Counted from the stretch's first letter, positions 1-19,002 are shown. The stretch: 64,000 bases of DNA from Balanoglossus misakiensis (GCA_040954595.2 CM082576.2:11780001-11844000), one strand, 5' to 3'. Program-made: numbers and translations. The notes: generated by a model from the sequence alone, not told the origin.

Positions 1-2114
1 GGTGGCAGCTTATGGATTGCGCGGAGAGGGGAATGTTTCTTTGACAACGGAGAATCTCTGAAGTGATAGGCGGTGATGGCGACAGACAAGGGGCAATTTC
101 CATTGACTTTAATTTCTAAAACATCGATTTCAATCGCGAAATATCGTAAAGGTGACACGGTAGATTTTTGACCCTCCCCACCACAAAATGCGGTCCCCGA
201 CTTGAACTTTGGATCGTCTAACACGATGCCTGATTACTGTCACTGCAGAAGCGATTGTAGATGCTTGCCCCAGATCCTCGCAGAAAAGCGTCAACAGATA
301 CACGTCCAGTGGCAATTTTATTCCCACCGAAGCTTAAATTTAGTTAACACGAAATGAAAACGTTTGAAAACCATTGGCCTCTCCGACAAAGATGCACCAT
401 TGAATGTTCGTAGTCACGACCAACAAAAAATGCAGTAGGAGAGTAGCCATCAGAATTCCAATCATACTCTGGGATGATATCAATCATGATGCACAGAAAG
501 CCCCTCTGCGGTTGGCTGTAAAGCGAAGCCGACCGTCAAACGCAGTTATTAATAATTTGCATCTATAATAAGTCATTAAAGATTGGAGATGAGAAAATTC
601 CGACTCCTAAGAGCAGTGTTCCTTATGCATGTGGGCAGCGCCGGCCAACCCCCTTCTTGGCGGCAATAACATTCTCGCTGATCGTTGTCATTTGCCCTGC
701 CTCTCTTGTAGAATGCGGTTGAGTGTTCTGGCTTTGCTTGACCCGAGGTCATGATGCTGAGAAGTAGGAGGGACTATATTCCCTCATGCCCAACTTGGGT
801 CTAGGTTTGTGCGTAGTGTATTATTCAGCAGATATGTACACTCGCGTCGGTTTAGAGGAGGTCACGCTGACATATTTGATACTGTGGTGTATTTTTGCCC
901 ACACATTCGTACATACACGCAAACGTCGTGACGTACATGTAACAGGACAGAAATAGCCGCCGAAAATTTCCGTTACACTTCTCACAATTATCTTGTATAA
1001 ATGCAAATGTGTTCCAAATCAACCTTACATAATTAGTACGCTCAATATTTTTTTTTTAAAAGTGGTACGTCTGGAAACGATCGGTAAGACGTCAACGACC
1101 ATATTTTAAACACTCTCAAATTGATGTCAACACATGACATTTCTCTCCCCATCCACGCTGTGGGTGGACCCCTTGTTGCTTGTTTTTTTTTATCTGGTCT
1201 AGCAACGGGGGCGTTCTTGATTTTTGCCCTGTTTCAAGAGAACCTTACTGTGCCCTTTTTTCGCCAATTGATCTGTTAAATAGTTGCTCCTTTGTTATAT
1301 ACACATAGAGTGTGTGGACTTGTTTTCAATGAAACCATTGAGTGGCAGCGATTCATTTACAAATCCCTGTGACCCTGACAGCCCCGTGCCCCTATTTTCG
1401 CGCCAACATCTTCAGCTTCCTTTACAAGGGCTGGGTGAGAGCAATTTCAAGAAGAGGCCGGCCAGGCCCTCCGCTACCGGGCCTCTTCACTACAAGGCCA
1501 CATCCCACTCCCCTCTCAGTGCCTTCCAAGGTCCCGCCCCCTAAAATATCACCCAGCTGGAATTATTGCAAAGCCACACAGACAGGCATCGGAGATGCAG
1601 TCAGTTTTTACTATAAACTTTTTTTACAAAAAGAAATCCTGATATGTGAGATTTTAGTACAAGTGTTAGAAATTAATTGACGATTTTGCGAAGGGTAGAT
1701 TTTTCCATTAAAACGACTCGTGGGATTCCTTTCCCGATTTCCGCGCGTGCGCTATGCTTTCTTCTACTGACAGTGTACAGTCCATGATCCCATCTCTCAG
1801 TGACCGTAGACATGTGGTAGCTTGAATCGTAAACAAAATTATCAACTGAAAGTGATCACTCTCTTTCCCAACAAGCAATATCAAGTACAGTCTGATCGAT
1901 GAGAAGCTTACATGTAAACACAAACAACAAATCAGTTGACAATGGCATATTTTTTCAGCTTGAAAAACTTGGTGAGATAATGGTGCATGTGGATTGCACA
2001 CAAAAAACACAAAAACGATGTCATTTCTACAGATACTCATGAGCCAAGCAAGACCGAGATTTCCAACATCACATCACAGCATTACTTCGGGAGTACCCGG
2101 CATTTCTGTACTAT
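1..2114. other. Intergenic stretch, no recognisable gene
   Basis: I read both strands and saw no exon with flanking splice sites that matches a family I know. The open frames here are short (65-112 codons), overlap one another on both strands and have no recognisable motif. A short poly-T run near 1181-1190 is the only low-complexity sequence worth noting. An exon of a gene lying left of the window cannot be excluded. Confidence 0.5.
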
Positions 2115-2991
2115 ATATTGTTACGTAGGAGAAGTTTGCTCTTGTTTTGTGACCAGGTGTGCATATTTCTGGTAAAGAAAATGTCATCCGGATGCACTAT
2201 CAAGAGTATAGGATTTTTTTTTGAAGTGATTAACAAATGTAATTATTCTTGAAAAACGCCACTATTGTAACGTTTTTCTTTTCTGAGGGGGGAGGTGTTA
2301 CGTATAGGAGAAGTTTGCTCTTGTTTTGTGACCAGGTGTGTTTTCGCTTACTTTCGTAATTTGAATTTTGCGTGACCAGGTGTGGTGCATTCATTATTTT
2401 CCCCATATAAAAAGCCCGCACGTTGTGTTGCGGCGGAGCTATTTTATTTGGACTTGCCCGTGTGAGCTGTTCTGTTCCTCGCCGGCTTGGAAGATGTGCC
2501 TTATTTCCTGATACACTGGTCTGGAAACCGCGCCCAGAAACTGTGCTGTATTTCATGCTGTCCTGGTCTGGAAACCGCGCCCCGAAGTCGTGCTACCTCA
2601 TGGGGAATTCGTCCGAAAGCCGTGCCGTCTACCGGGGAATTGTGCCAGAACGCTACTCGGACTGAACGTCGCTGTTGGGACTGCATGCCGTGGTGCTGGT
2701 CGCGTTCGTCGTGCGCTACGGAAGCTTGGACTTTAGTTTTTCATTTCCCACACCTGGTCACATTTAAGGTAGTCATTTATTTTACTGTGTTTTTTTCTCA
2801 GTGTACAGTTATTTTATATTTACCAATGTTTAGTTGTAGTAATTAGAAGTTCCCATAAGCAAGGAAATAACGTGTGCTGTGCCTATTGTTGACCGTTTTT
2901 GTTGCGTGCTGCGCTGGTTGGTTCACCAAAGCGAGCCTATTTGCTCACTGCCCTGTTTCGGAACTGAACGGCCAGCGTGTCGTAACAATAT
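2115..2991 (+). mobile_element. Decayed LTR retrotransposon: 5' LTR stub, polypurine tract and 3' LTR
   Basis: The element is flanked by ATAT on both sides (2115-2118 and 2988-2991), a possible 4-bp target duplication. Its ends are TGTTACG (from 2119) and CGTAACA (to 2987), the TG...CA form of retroviral-type LTRs. About 43 bp at 2119-2162 (GAGAAGTTTGCTCTTGTTTT and onward through GACCAGGTGTG) recur at 2296-2340. Immediately before the second copy lies the purine run GAGGGGGGAGG (2285-2295), where a polypurine tract is expected. I therefore read 2296-2987 (692 bp) as a complete 3' LTR, 2119-2162 as the truncated start of the 5' LTR, and 2163-2284 as all that remains of the interior. A TATA-like TATAAAAAG (2406-2414) sits where an LTR promoter would lie. 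No gag or pol coding remains, so the superfamily cannot be named with certainty (Ty3/Gypsy-like is a guess). Confidence 0.6.
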
Positions 2992-3276
2992 TTCTCCGTG
3001 GACTGCACATTCCGGATCACGTACAGACTACCGCTCAAATCTTTAATAATATTGTGGATTGTGTATGCTAATTTTGATCATCGTCGTGCATACCGAGAGT
3101 TGGAAACCATTCTCGGGTTATCTGCCCGGAAACACGGTGTTCGAATTCGATTCGTGTCTTATTGCGCGTGGGCACATGTAAATCTAATCACGAACCGACG
3201 TAACACGTTTCCTGAAGATAAATTTGGACTGCGAGAGACACTCGAATGCAGAATATGTGAAATACTGGACAGTAGT

Positions 3277-3310
<34 letters not shown>

Positions 3311-5616
3311 CACACACACAGCGAGGATGTTAGATCGCTTCAAGTTTTAATATATTCATAGAAAGTTCGAATAAAGTCCACAGCGTCCGTGTGTGGCGAC
3401 CCTGTCAAGCTAAAGACATCCACCGTGCTTAAAGGCATGGTTGCACGCTATATGCTGCAGATGTGTCACGCATTATTTCCCATGATTATTTGTTTCAAAG
3501 CCAATGGTAATGGATGAGATAATAATTTGTGTCCTCCCTCACATATACGTCCCATTCAGTACCAGAGACAAGATTTGATAAGGTGGGAAAAGTGACATTA
3601 CATTTATGAAACATCAAAGATTATCATTAAATGATCTTAATGCCATCAACAATTGAGAGTAGTTCCTATCGCAGACAAAATGACTCCTAAAATAGGGAAT
3701 AAAAAATGCAAAATCTTCCCAGAAATATATGGTGTGGTAACAAAACATGAATCCAATACAGTCTTTTTGAAATCTAACATATTAAGACCCGTGCACGTGG
3801 AAAGTAGCCTACCCGGGGTAATAAAAAACACAAGTTACCCAACTCGGTTGATCAGAGTGGCTTATGCAAAAGAACACCCAATTGTAAATATATCATTCTC
3901 TTTCTCTCCTTATTATCAAACTTATTCAAAATTTAAAATGTGATACATGTATTTCAAAACCTCTCTTCTCTAAATTCTAAGCTATGTTCACCCCTTGTAC
4001 CTCAGAAATGTACCGCGAGGCGCGTAACGTGAATCGAAAAGCGTCATCAACGGTCTCAATCGACACTATTTCTTTCCTTCGTTTAGTCTAATACACCTAA
4101 GGTTAAATCTACGTCTATTATATTTTACAAAACTTTTGTCGAGTGAAAAGTTCAACTCGAATGCATTAATTAAAGCAGGCGGGATAGTATGAATATGTAC
4201 AAGAGGTTTATTCCGAGTTTGAACGCATGCATTTATACTAGACAAGGGACTTCAGATCTGGTAGAGGTGGGCAGTAAATTACTGCTGCGTCTCACACACA
4301 TTTTAAATAACGTTATTGTTTGTCTATAAACTCCATAGATATCGATTTTATCGAATGCGACGTGTGAAATATTTGGTTAATGTGAATGTAGAAAGAGAGA
4401 CAGAGATTGGGTTTTTCGAGAATTTTCTGATCACGACTGCCGGTGGTTTCACAGAAAGGACTATATCGGGACAAAGTGAGATATGCAAATGTACAAAGAG
4501 GGTAAGCCACATGGTCTTCGAGGTCAGCCAAAAGACAGAACGCAGACGTAATCAGAGTCAGAAGAAAATTGGGATTATTCGACACAACTTGGTATATTTT
4601 CGTGTGTTTTTAAAACCCATGGAATTCCAATGCAATGATTTTTGTCCCTAACTGTCTGACTAATTCAATAACAAATTGAAGTGATGTACCTGTTTCGCAT
4701 TATTCCTTCACCAAAATGACCAACCATATTTATTAGCATTTTAAATGCGTTCGTTAAGCAGTAAAGCCGTGTCAGCCGAGCTCCTGCTTTGTGACACGTA
4801 ATTAAATTATACTGTGCCCACCGGAGTTCTATTTATAGCGCCAGGTAAAATGTGCTCCCGATAATACGCTTTCAACCCTAGGGTAAGCGGTGACGGACAT
4901 GCGGAACTTGTCTTGTCCGCAAACCTCTGATCTGTAGTCACGTGACGATTAGATATTACCATGGACGTACCACATGATATTACACGAGTTGATCGCAATA
5001 GGTATAACTTACACGCACCAGAGATACTCAGTTTTCAATAAAAAAATACATAAACGTACAAAAAGACAAAAAAGAAACTGCTGCGTGAAGGTATGGGCAG
5101 ATCAACAAACAAAACGCGTTTGCACTAATATGATTTACATGCGATTATTGCTTCAAACTAATTTAGAAACGTGATATACAAAAACAATAATTGTGAGTAG
5201 TTGTGAGCTAATTATACTTTCTGATGAAATGTTTTTTCCCTGTGATTTTACAAATATTGAAAATTTCACAACCAATTAAATAAAAATACAAATAAAATGC
5301 TCTTAGAAAATGAAAAGTCTCTGAATAAATAATATAATACCTCAATATCAAACAACATATAAAGAAATTTGATGTATTTTCGACGTTGCCATTCTATCGT
5401 CCAAATGGCGACGATTCAAGAACCTTGTCAAAAATATACAAAATTGAAAATGAGAAACCCGCCACCAGTGACGTATAATAAAGGTGCCCAACGTTGGTGG
5501 CGTTGGCTGGCTGAAATTTGGCGAGTGAGAATTGCATATATATAATAAATTGCAATGTTTAAATAGAGTCTTTGAATAGGTTATAATACTAATAACCGGC
5601 GGAATTCCGAGAAAGT
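2992..5616. other. Intergenic stretch with a microsatellite, no recognisable gene
   Basis: No exon supported by splice sites or family motifs was found on either strand. The open frames present (up to about 112 codons) look random. The (AAC)n tract near 3276 is listed separately. The stretch ends at the stop codon of the minus-strand PLAC8-like gene, so its right part (roughly 5.0-5.6 kb) should hold that gene's 3' UTR. I did not see a clear minus-strand AATAAA there. Confidence 0.45.
3276..3320. repeat. Compound microsatellite (AAC)n then (CA)n
   Basis: About eleven uninterrupted AAC units are followed by six CA units. This is simple-sequence DNA; the poly-Asn reading in one frame is a by-product of the repeat. 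Confidence 0.9.
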
Positions 5617-8600
5617 TCAGTCTGTCAGTTGGTTTTCGATGTAGTCGAGTTCGCGTGCCATCTGGCAGGCTGCGCATGGTCCACAACAGGTGGAGTAGAA
5701 GACGTCCTTAAAGACATCACCCTGTAGACAGAACAGAGGAAACCCGTCAGGAGTATAAAAAACATGTACTGACACACGTCTGGGGCATTTGAATTTGAAT
5801 GTGTTGAGGAGATGGACAACCAATTTCATTTTTTTTCACCGGGGCGTGTATTAGAGATATCTATAATTTCGCATGAATAACTAAATGCAATTACGCGTGT
5901 TTATGCTGGTATCGCCATCTGTCGCGGACGTGGACATAAATAAAACCATTTGCCGCATGTGTGTGTTTTAACACTGCTCACAAATATTGCCAAATGGGGT
6001 CATCTATGCACGAATTGTGCGATCAACATCAATTTGAAAGCAAGTACTGTCTATCTCGCTCATCACGTGATTCTGATACCAATGATTTTTTCATCACGAC
6101 AGTTTAGATGTTTCAATTGTGTTATGTGAAATTTACATTGTAGTTGATGTGTGACCTTGCTTCTTGTGGCAATAGTTGAGCTGATAATCTACACCGATGA
6201 TGCGTTTTTAGTCAATTACGCGGGTTGATTTTTTTTTCATCGGCAATATTGCTCCCCTGTCGAAATGATGCCAATCCACAATATGCTACCATCCCGTTGC
6301 TACTGCTTTCAATAGGGTCAAAAAAGCCATTAAAACTAAAAATAGATTATAAACGGACGGGTTGTGACAATCGCGTATTATTTTGTATTGTGTGCTCTCA
6401 TATTTAATTGTTTTCGAGGTAAGTGTTGTGGTAATGCATTTTTTATTGATGACTGGAGTATAAAGTACGACATTTTGAATCAGCACACGGAGCATGCGTG
6501 GTGCGAGTTGTTTGTTGCCCAGTACACGACAAATCAGACAGCAAAGTTCTCCAAAGACCGAATACTAACCTCGATTTTATGTTGCAATCTCATTTTTGTT
6601 CGCAGGCCCGTCAGTCCACAGGGCCACCAAAAACCTGCGCAGAAAGGCTCATCCAGTCTGGCTGACACCTCGCACAGGAAACAAGGCAAGAAACAACAAC
6701 CACACATACCTGTTGAAGACAGTAAAGAAGTAAGGATGTGAACCATGTTTCTTCTCTGCCTGTCTCTCTTTCCCTCCCTCCCCTCTGTCTGTCTGTCTGT
6801 CTGTATGTATGTCTCTCTCTCTCTCTGTCTCTCCCTCCCTCCCTCCCCTCCCTCCCTCCTCACTGTTTGCATAACTCTTATATCTTACGCGTACGTTACA
6901 TAGACGACAGAACGGGTCAGAGATGACAGATTGCTTATATTGATTAACTGCGGAATGAGAAACACAAGATCTCTTTTCCAAGGATTTTGGACATGATGAA
7001 GTATACTCGTTGATTTTCGTCGAGATCTGGACAATGCTGTTTGCATTCAACATTAGACAACTTATGGTCGGTGTCTGAGGTTCAAGCGAAGCTGGGTTAT
7101 ATGATCTGAAAATAAACGGCCTTGCTTACAGCTTCTTGGCTCTCCAGCGCAGTGCCATATGTCTGTTGTCCATTCCCGCGGATGTTTGTGATGCTGTAAG
7201 GAAATGCAAAGCAAAGAGTCATGTCACGTAGCAGAACCACTGATCGAACTTGGAATTTACGACATACATGTCATTATATTTCGCCATGATTTCACAAAAA
7301 TCGGTGGGGGCTGGACCGTATCACCTTGCCGTATTTCGTCTAAAAAGTAATCTTTCGTTTAAATGACAAGGCTATAAACGGACAGTTTGAAGTCATGTTT
7401 CCTTTAATAAAACATTGGCGACGAAATGAAATTTATTCGGAAACTGGGAAAAATTGTGTGCAAAATTTCTTGGTCAGTTTATGGCGACAGGAACCCCGTG
7501 GGAATACTACAGTGTCCGTGACTATTATCGAACAACGTCATGATACTTGAAACAAATCTAACCAGAATTATTATTTTGTCTAATTCTTCTTCTTGGTCTG
7601 TTATCACGTGACAGATTGACAGACAGAATGCAAATAGAGACAGTTCTGTCAGAGACAGAATCGAGAGTCGTGCCAGAAGGTGTTGGTCAGGCCACGCGTG
7701 ACGTCACAAGTCAAAGCAAGCAGGCGTCGATCGTGTTACGCGCTCGAGGAATATTCATTTCGAAAGTACAGACTACCACATGGTTGACAACATGCCCACT
7801 GACACGACGCACCGCCTTCTAGCAAGGTGACGTCACTAATACACGTGACACATGTCCACGACATCGGACATGCAAGTTTCTAGTCTACACAAGCCACTAC
7901 AAGCTACAGGAGAGAAAATGAATTATTTAGAAAAAAACAGGAAAATAATGCAAATCCGCTCACGTCATACACACACCCAACTCGACAGAATTATGGATCT
8001 TGATAATTTATATGCATAGCCACGGCGTGTGACGGGTCCGTGGCATAACCATGCTTTAGATGTTCATAATACTCACACGTCGGCATGCAAATGATGAGAG
8101 TGCTCGGTGACGCTGAGAATTCATAATCACTTCACAAACTAAAATACCACTTCAGTCCCATGCACATGATATACGAGTGAATGTTAATAATGGTAAAGGA
8201 AAAGTAAATGGAAACACTGGAAGAAAAATCAGACAACAACAAACGAAAATTCTTTGTTAAATGATATTTTAATGAGTCTAGTCATGTGAAAATATATCGA
8301 CTAAACGAAATATACTTATGATCTTCTATAACAACGAACGACTTCCGTGGCAAGGAACAGAAATGGAACAGAAAATAATCGATGGGACGATGTTCACGTT
8401 GGAAAATAAAACAAGTTTACCGGGCGACGCACACGTCTAAACAGGATCACGTGACGTATTGCAACGAAAAACGTACACAGATAACATTGCTTTCCTTTGC
8501 ATTATTCTTCCCGTGAGTAAGTTTGGCAATTTTTCTCGTCCCTTTTGAATCACCTTCAAACTTCAACAGCAGCTGAAATCAATTCAAAGAAAAGGGGGAA

Positions 8601-11600
8601 AAAGAGAAACGAAAAAGAAAAAAATTGAAATATTTGACCAGTTTGTAATCACGTGTGTATTGTTGTCAACCATGTGATGTGCGTTGTGGTCAGGAATAGG
8701 GGTGATCATGGGGTGGGTGTGCAAGTCTGAGGTTCAGTTTTCGTCGCTGTTTGGTGGATTCAAAATGATAGGAATGGAGATATCGAAGAAGATGATAGTC
8801 AAGAATCAAATCGGCCTGTTTTTTATCGCAACTTTAGACTGGCTACTTCTACATTATAAAGTTAATTAATGGCGGGTAACACGGTAGCTGTAGGAGTACA
8901 GGTTTAAGTTAGTGCCTAATTCATACAGTTAGTTGGTAGTTGGTTAGTGTGTTATTTGCATTATTTCGCCACAGTTAGACTGCTAGTATCATGTCAATAC
9001 GGATTTCGGGGATATTAATGTAAAAGTGGTTAGAATGGCCCATCAGGCGAAACGGGACATCGATGATGTTGGAATGATTGAGGTATACTCAGTGAGAAAG
9101 CAGCGCAAAGCTGAAATCGAATGCATGCTCTATATTGTTTAAATGTCAAAAACTGTATAAAAGCGACTATTATGGAGCGTCTGGGTTCACACGTCTTGGA
9201 CTTCCAACCAGAGCCAAATGTTAGTACATTCCTCGCCACATCGTGGCTACTCTGAGTACGGTTCTCTATAGACCGCGTCATTTCAAGGCACTGGTCCAGT
9301 CACACAGTACACCAAAAAAAAACAACGCAGTAAAGTGATTTCAAAGTTGGTCTGAAACATCTTTGAAGGACTACACGCACTTAGGTAAACACCTGTAAGT
9401 TGGCGCTCAGACAAAAAAAGTCTGAGAGGAAATGAAGTGATACACGTCATCTGATATTCTATCCCTCTCGTGCTCACGCTCTGTCTAGCCATTGACTGCG
9501 AGATTACACCATCAACGGAGGAGCGGCGATAGGCCATTAAAACGGCGGTAACGGGGACGGGAGACGTGACAGGAATACGGACACTTAATTTTCTCGGGTA
9601 ATTCTAAACTGACCTATGGGGTCACGAATGATCGGAAATTAAGCGTCTCTTAATGTTTACTTGATAGTTTCAGCCAGAAGATATCATTATAGTTATGCAG
9701 CTGTTCAGTTGCAAGCAATTTGTGATGGAAATGATACGTGCAGTCTCAGTGAGAAACATTCAACGTACCATGCAAGTAACAAAACATAAAAGAGAACATG
9801 TAAAATGTTAGCGTCTAGATGGTGGTTACATGATGGCAATGATGGACACATAACATCAGCAGGACTACTCTGTGAAATATTATAAAGTAAGCAAACAAAG
9901 AATATCCTCAGAACCCTCCAAAGTTTCACCGGTTTCTTACCTAGTCGACTGTTCGGGGATTTAAGAACAATACAATCACGTCTTGGCTCCACAAGTGGTA
10001 CTGATCAGGTATCGCCAGCACCACACCTCAAGTTATTTGAAGTCTGGTGTTGGTATCTGATGTCTTGAGGCTCCGTACTGATTTTTGTTCAAATAAACAC
10101 TCACGATCATTTTTTGACAGGCTTCACTCATTTAGAAGCGTTCATGCTTTCTAGCAAAACAAGAGCTTGCAAATCGTTCTGTTTTGGTACCAAACTTTGA
10201 GAGTGCGTTGCTTAGAAAGATGATTTCATTTGGTTTTCGTGGTTTCAAGGGAATTTTACTGGGGATGGCTGAGCAGAATTTGAATGAGCGAAACCAAAAA
10301 ATAAATGGACGGTTGCTAAGAGAGGATGACCCCGGTTGTGCGCGAACGCATTCGCCTGGGACACCTCAGCATCTCAACATATCTGTGTCGCGTTGATTGC
10401 ATCGCGATCGCGGCGCGTCATTTTTATGATTCAGTAGACCGTCGATATCTTCACAACTCATCCAATAAAGATGTAAATATATAGATGGCGGTTTGGTAAG
10501 GTCGTTCAGTCTTCTGAATGAGCTTATGGACAGCTGTGAGGCAACTACTCCTCCATTAACGTTGGAATCGATTTCCGCTGGGGCCTGGTCGCCTCATCAC
10601 GAATCGCGGAAATGATGGAGGCAGTTGGGAGGTATGGCAACAACACAACGCTCTCGTCCTGACGTATATTCTGGGTAAAGACTTAAAAATATGAATCGAG
10701 ATGGCATTCTCTAAGTTTGCCTTCAAATCCTAAGCGTTGCGTCAGTGCGGTCCGAAATATATAACGCAAATATGTCCCCCAGATGATATGATATATGCTA
10801 ATACAGGGATATGTTGCGGGAGTGAATTGAGAATATAAAGACGTTGCCTTGAGAAATGAACACCTTTGCAGTCGGACAGTACGAAGCATTTGGCACATGC
10901 GCAAAGCTTGAAAGAAATTTGCTGAAATATTTGTTATGGGTGAAGCTGTTTTTATTTTGGTTATGAGAGGGCGAGAATGTAAAGACGGGGCCGTTAGTAT
11001 CAATAACTGGTGTCATGAATAAATGCATCTTATCATATGCCTATATTCACGTGCCCATGTCAAGTCTATGGGGAAAAGCGCCCTCACATCCATGCAGTTT
11101 TTTTGCTTATCATGCCCCGGCCCGGTGACCATATTTGGAAGACGCGTTCACTATCCGGATCTAGTTTTGTGTTTATTGTGCGAGATTCGAAAGTTGTCGT
11201 TGCTACGTTCGGAATTAATTTTTTTTCTGGTGCGGTGTCAGTGACTAGTGCGCCGCTACCGAATCCCATCCTCTTCCATAATCGCTGCATGTTGTAGAGC
11301 CTTATTTGGAAATATGAATAGTAAAATTGATGATTTGATCTGATTAATGTGGCGTCGATCGTCGCGAAGAAAAAATAATGTTTTGCTCGCGCTCGGCTGT
11401 GTGAGTTCGAGCGCGTCTATATCTCACGTGCAATAGAATGTAAACAAATGACATCGTGCATATCAATCCGCAAGAACTGGAGGAATACGGCTCTATGCTA
11501 CGCGATTGATCATTTCAAAACGATAGATAAAAGCGTAATATTTACATTCCAAAATATTACAGAATATGTATTTTATTAATTTCTTGTTGATTATTGTTCA

Positions 11601-12473
11601 ATAAGGCATATGATAAAACCTTTACGGCCCTGATACGGGTTTTGCGGCCCTCGGTCGTACGGCGATCCGCGCCCTCCCTGCGGTCGGGCGCTTCCGCCGT
11701 ACGACCTCGGGCCGCAAAACCCGTATGAGGGCCGTAAAGATTAGTGTCGAATACGACGCGCGATCGACTGAGAATGTCTTGAGGCCACAATACAAAAGTT
11801 GAATACGTCAGAAATAACCATCCACTATACGGGGCCCCATTGCACTCGGCATAACCCTGCGTAATTTGAATCACCTTTCATTATGCATATGATGTGGAAA
11901 AAAGACTTGTCAATTAGTCAAGGGACTCAACATATCTGCAGACTTGCACATGCGCTGTGGGTTGTTTACACGCGAGTTCTTGAAGTCCAATATTGCTCAT
12001 CGACTTTGGCCACAGATGGGAAAGCCCATCCGAGTTAAAATTCGGAAACCATAGGTTTGTATTTTGTAGCGTTTGACTGAACCGCAAATCGTGAAAATGA
12101 TTAAGTCACACACACGCCGCGCAGCTCTTTCTGCTCGTGTTTCTGTGGCACACACTGCCATTAAGTCATCAGAACCATCAGATACAGCATCTCGAACTAT
12201 TTTCCATCTTGTTTTCTTGCATGTGTGAATTATTTTAATCGTGACAACCGAAAATAGCTACAGCTGCAAGTGACGAATGCATAATTAAAGCATGACGTAT
12301 GTGCATGATGCAGTGAGAATTACAAAAAAAATTAAGCTGAGAACGATATTCAACCACCGCAAATAACCTACCTCCGCTTCGCTCCCTCCAGGACTCTCCG
12401 GGATGGGGCTCTGGCTGGCCCGCCTGGGTTGTTCAGTCTTCGGCGTGGGCATCTTGTCGTTGTATTTCTCCAT
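5617..12473 (-). CDS. PLAC8/cornifelin-family Cys-rich protein, 4 exons (copy A)
   Basis: Rebuilt minus-strand model: exon 1 12473-12372, exon 2 7193-7130, exon 3 6709-6570, exon 4 5721-5617. All junctions are AG/GT and phases match (0, 1, 0), giving 136 codons plus stop. Exon 1 gives a polar Pro/Ser-rich N-terminus starting MEKYNDKMPTPK. Exon 2 gives EWTTDIWHCAGEPRS, whose last base joins exon 3 to make CMCGCCFLPCFLCEV, the Cys-rich core of the PLAC8 domain. Exon 3 continues through FCAGFWWPCGLTGLRTKMR, and exon 4 has the second Cys cluster TCCGPCAACQMARELD. The length is typical of the family (about 110-140 residues). PLAC8 proteins are small Cys-rich proteins linked to membranes or the cornified envelope; a molecular activity cannot be read from sequence. 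The next gene upstream on the same strand is a paralogue with the same exon plan. Exon 1 is the least certain part, since it lies 5.2 kb from exon 2. Confidence 0.85.
6748..6860. repeat. CT-rich low-complexity tract
   Basis: Runs of TCTG, TCTC and CCCT units occupy the intron just upstream of exon 3 of PLAC8-like copy A. On the gene strand the tract is purine-rich (GA/GGGA) and ends about 38 bp before the acceptor. It is simple-sequence DNA; the long open frames over it are artefacts. Confidence 0.85.
11620..11739. repeat. GC-rich foldback element (45-bp arms, 30-bp loop)
   Basis: The left arm 11620-11664 and right arm 11695-11739 are inverted copies of each other with about three mismatches. 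Both contain TACGGGTTTTGCGGCCC and GTCGTACGG in the complementary order. The island is strikingly GC-rich and CpG-rich within AT-rich surroundings, and it lies in the long first intron of PLAC8-like copy A. I saw no clear target-site duplication. A non-autonomous foldback or MITE-like element is the best reading; a structured transcript is an alternative. Confidence 0.7.
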
Positions 12474-17973
<5,500 letters not shown>

Positions 17974-19002
17974 TCAGAGGCTATCGTGATACTTCTGTGT
18001 GTCCACGTTATCCAGTTCTCTCGACATCTGGCAGGCGACACACGGTCCGCAGCACAGTGACAACATCACGTCTCTCATAACGTTACCCTGTATCGTAGAT
18101 AAGAAGAAAAATTAATGCGAATAAATGCATGCTGACATAGATCAGAGAGAAAAAAGTCAACATTAACAACATCAGCAGCAACAAGATAAACGACAAGCTC
18201 TTTAAGGCAATGACAAAAATGACGTGTGGCAAGTGTGAAGTGGCAAAGTTCAGCTCAGAAATACCATCGTTACACGAATCGTTTTCGCTGTTGAGCACAG
18301 AGGTAAATTAACCAAATTCGTATCATTTCTTGTGCGGTGTATATCTTTGTAACAAAACTGACGCAGTTTCAAATATGGTCACTACATGTATTGATATTAG
18401 AGAAACTAATCTCCGATGACAAAGAGGAAATTATACCTCGATTTTCTGTTCGTATCTCATCTTGGTCCTCAGTGAAGACAGAGCGCAGGGCCAACAGCAA
18501 CCGATGCAGGGGGTCTCATCTAATCTCTGCGCAATCTCGCATTGGAAACACGGAAAGAAGAAGCAACCACACAAGCCTGGATTGGTTGACACCGAGGAAA
18601 GAGAAAACCCGTAACTGTCATGCGCGATACACTCAGGACCAATCAGACCCTTTTCTTTGTTGCTGAGGTGGGGCACTTTTGGCAAAATGGTTGTACAAAG
18701 GGGATAGTAATAGTGTCAGCAGAACATATACTCACAAGATCTCATCTCGCTGACGCAATAAAACAAATCACTACTCCAGTAATGGATGTCTTCATTCTAA
18801 AAGAAGAATCATACTTGTAGATTGATGCGTGTAGAATAACAAAACCAAAATTTCAGAACGCTTTATTATGCCGACGTTCTTCCACGCAGCACAGTCTACG
18901 TAATTGGCCATGCGATAGTGAGCTCACCTCTTTAGGGTCCTGATTGTTCTGTGATCCTTTGCTCGTTTCACGTGGTTGATCTGTGATGGCGCCCTTTTCC
19001 AT
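17974..19002 (-). CDS. PLAC8/cornifelin-family Cys-rich protein, 4 exons (copy B)
   Basis: Rebuilt minus-strand model: exon 1 19002-18928 (25 codons, begins MEKGAITDQPRET), exon 2 18796-18736, exon 3 18576-18437, exon 4 18087-17974. Every junction is AG/GT; exon 2 has a strong pyrimidine tract and a GTGAGTAT donor. The phases (0, 1, 0) equal those of copy A, and exon 3 is 140 bp in both. The product is 129 residues. Exon 2 reads DIHYWSSDLFYCVSEMRS and the codon spanning the next junction gives Cys, followed by LCGCFFFPCFQCEIAQRLDE and CIGCCWPCALSSLRTKMR. Exon 4 gives LCCGPCVACQMSRELD. This is the full PLAC8 domain pattern: aromatic start, two Cys-rich blocks, LRTKMR and CQM.REL. Copies A and B are clear tandem paralogues. 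The biochemical role is not deducible; family members have been tied to cell-surface, developmental and metal or size-related phenotypes. Confidence 0.9.

Noticed and set aside
6534-7053. Long minus-strand frames of 112 and 134 codons
   Set aside because: They include PLAC8-like exon 3, but extend upstream into a low-complexity GA-rich intron tract; the splice acceptor at 6709 and the matching exon 2 at 7193-7130 give the real structure.
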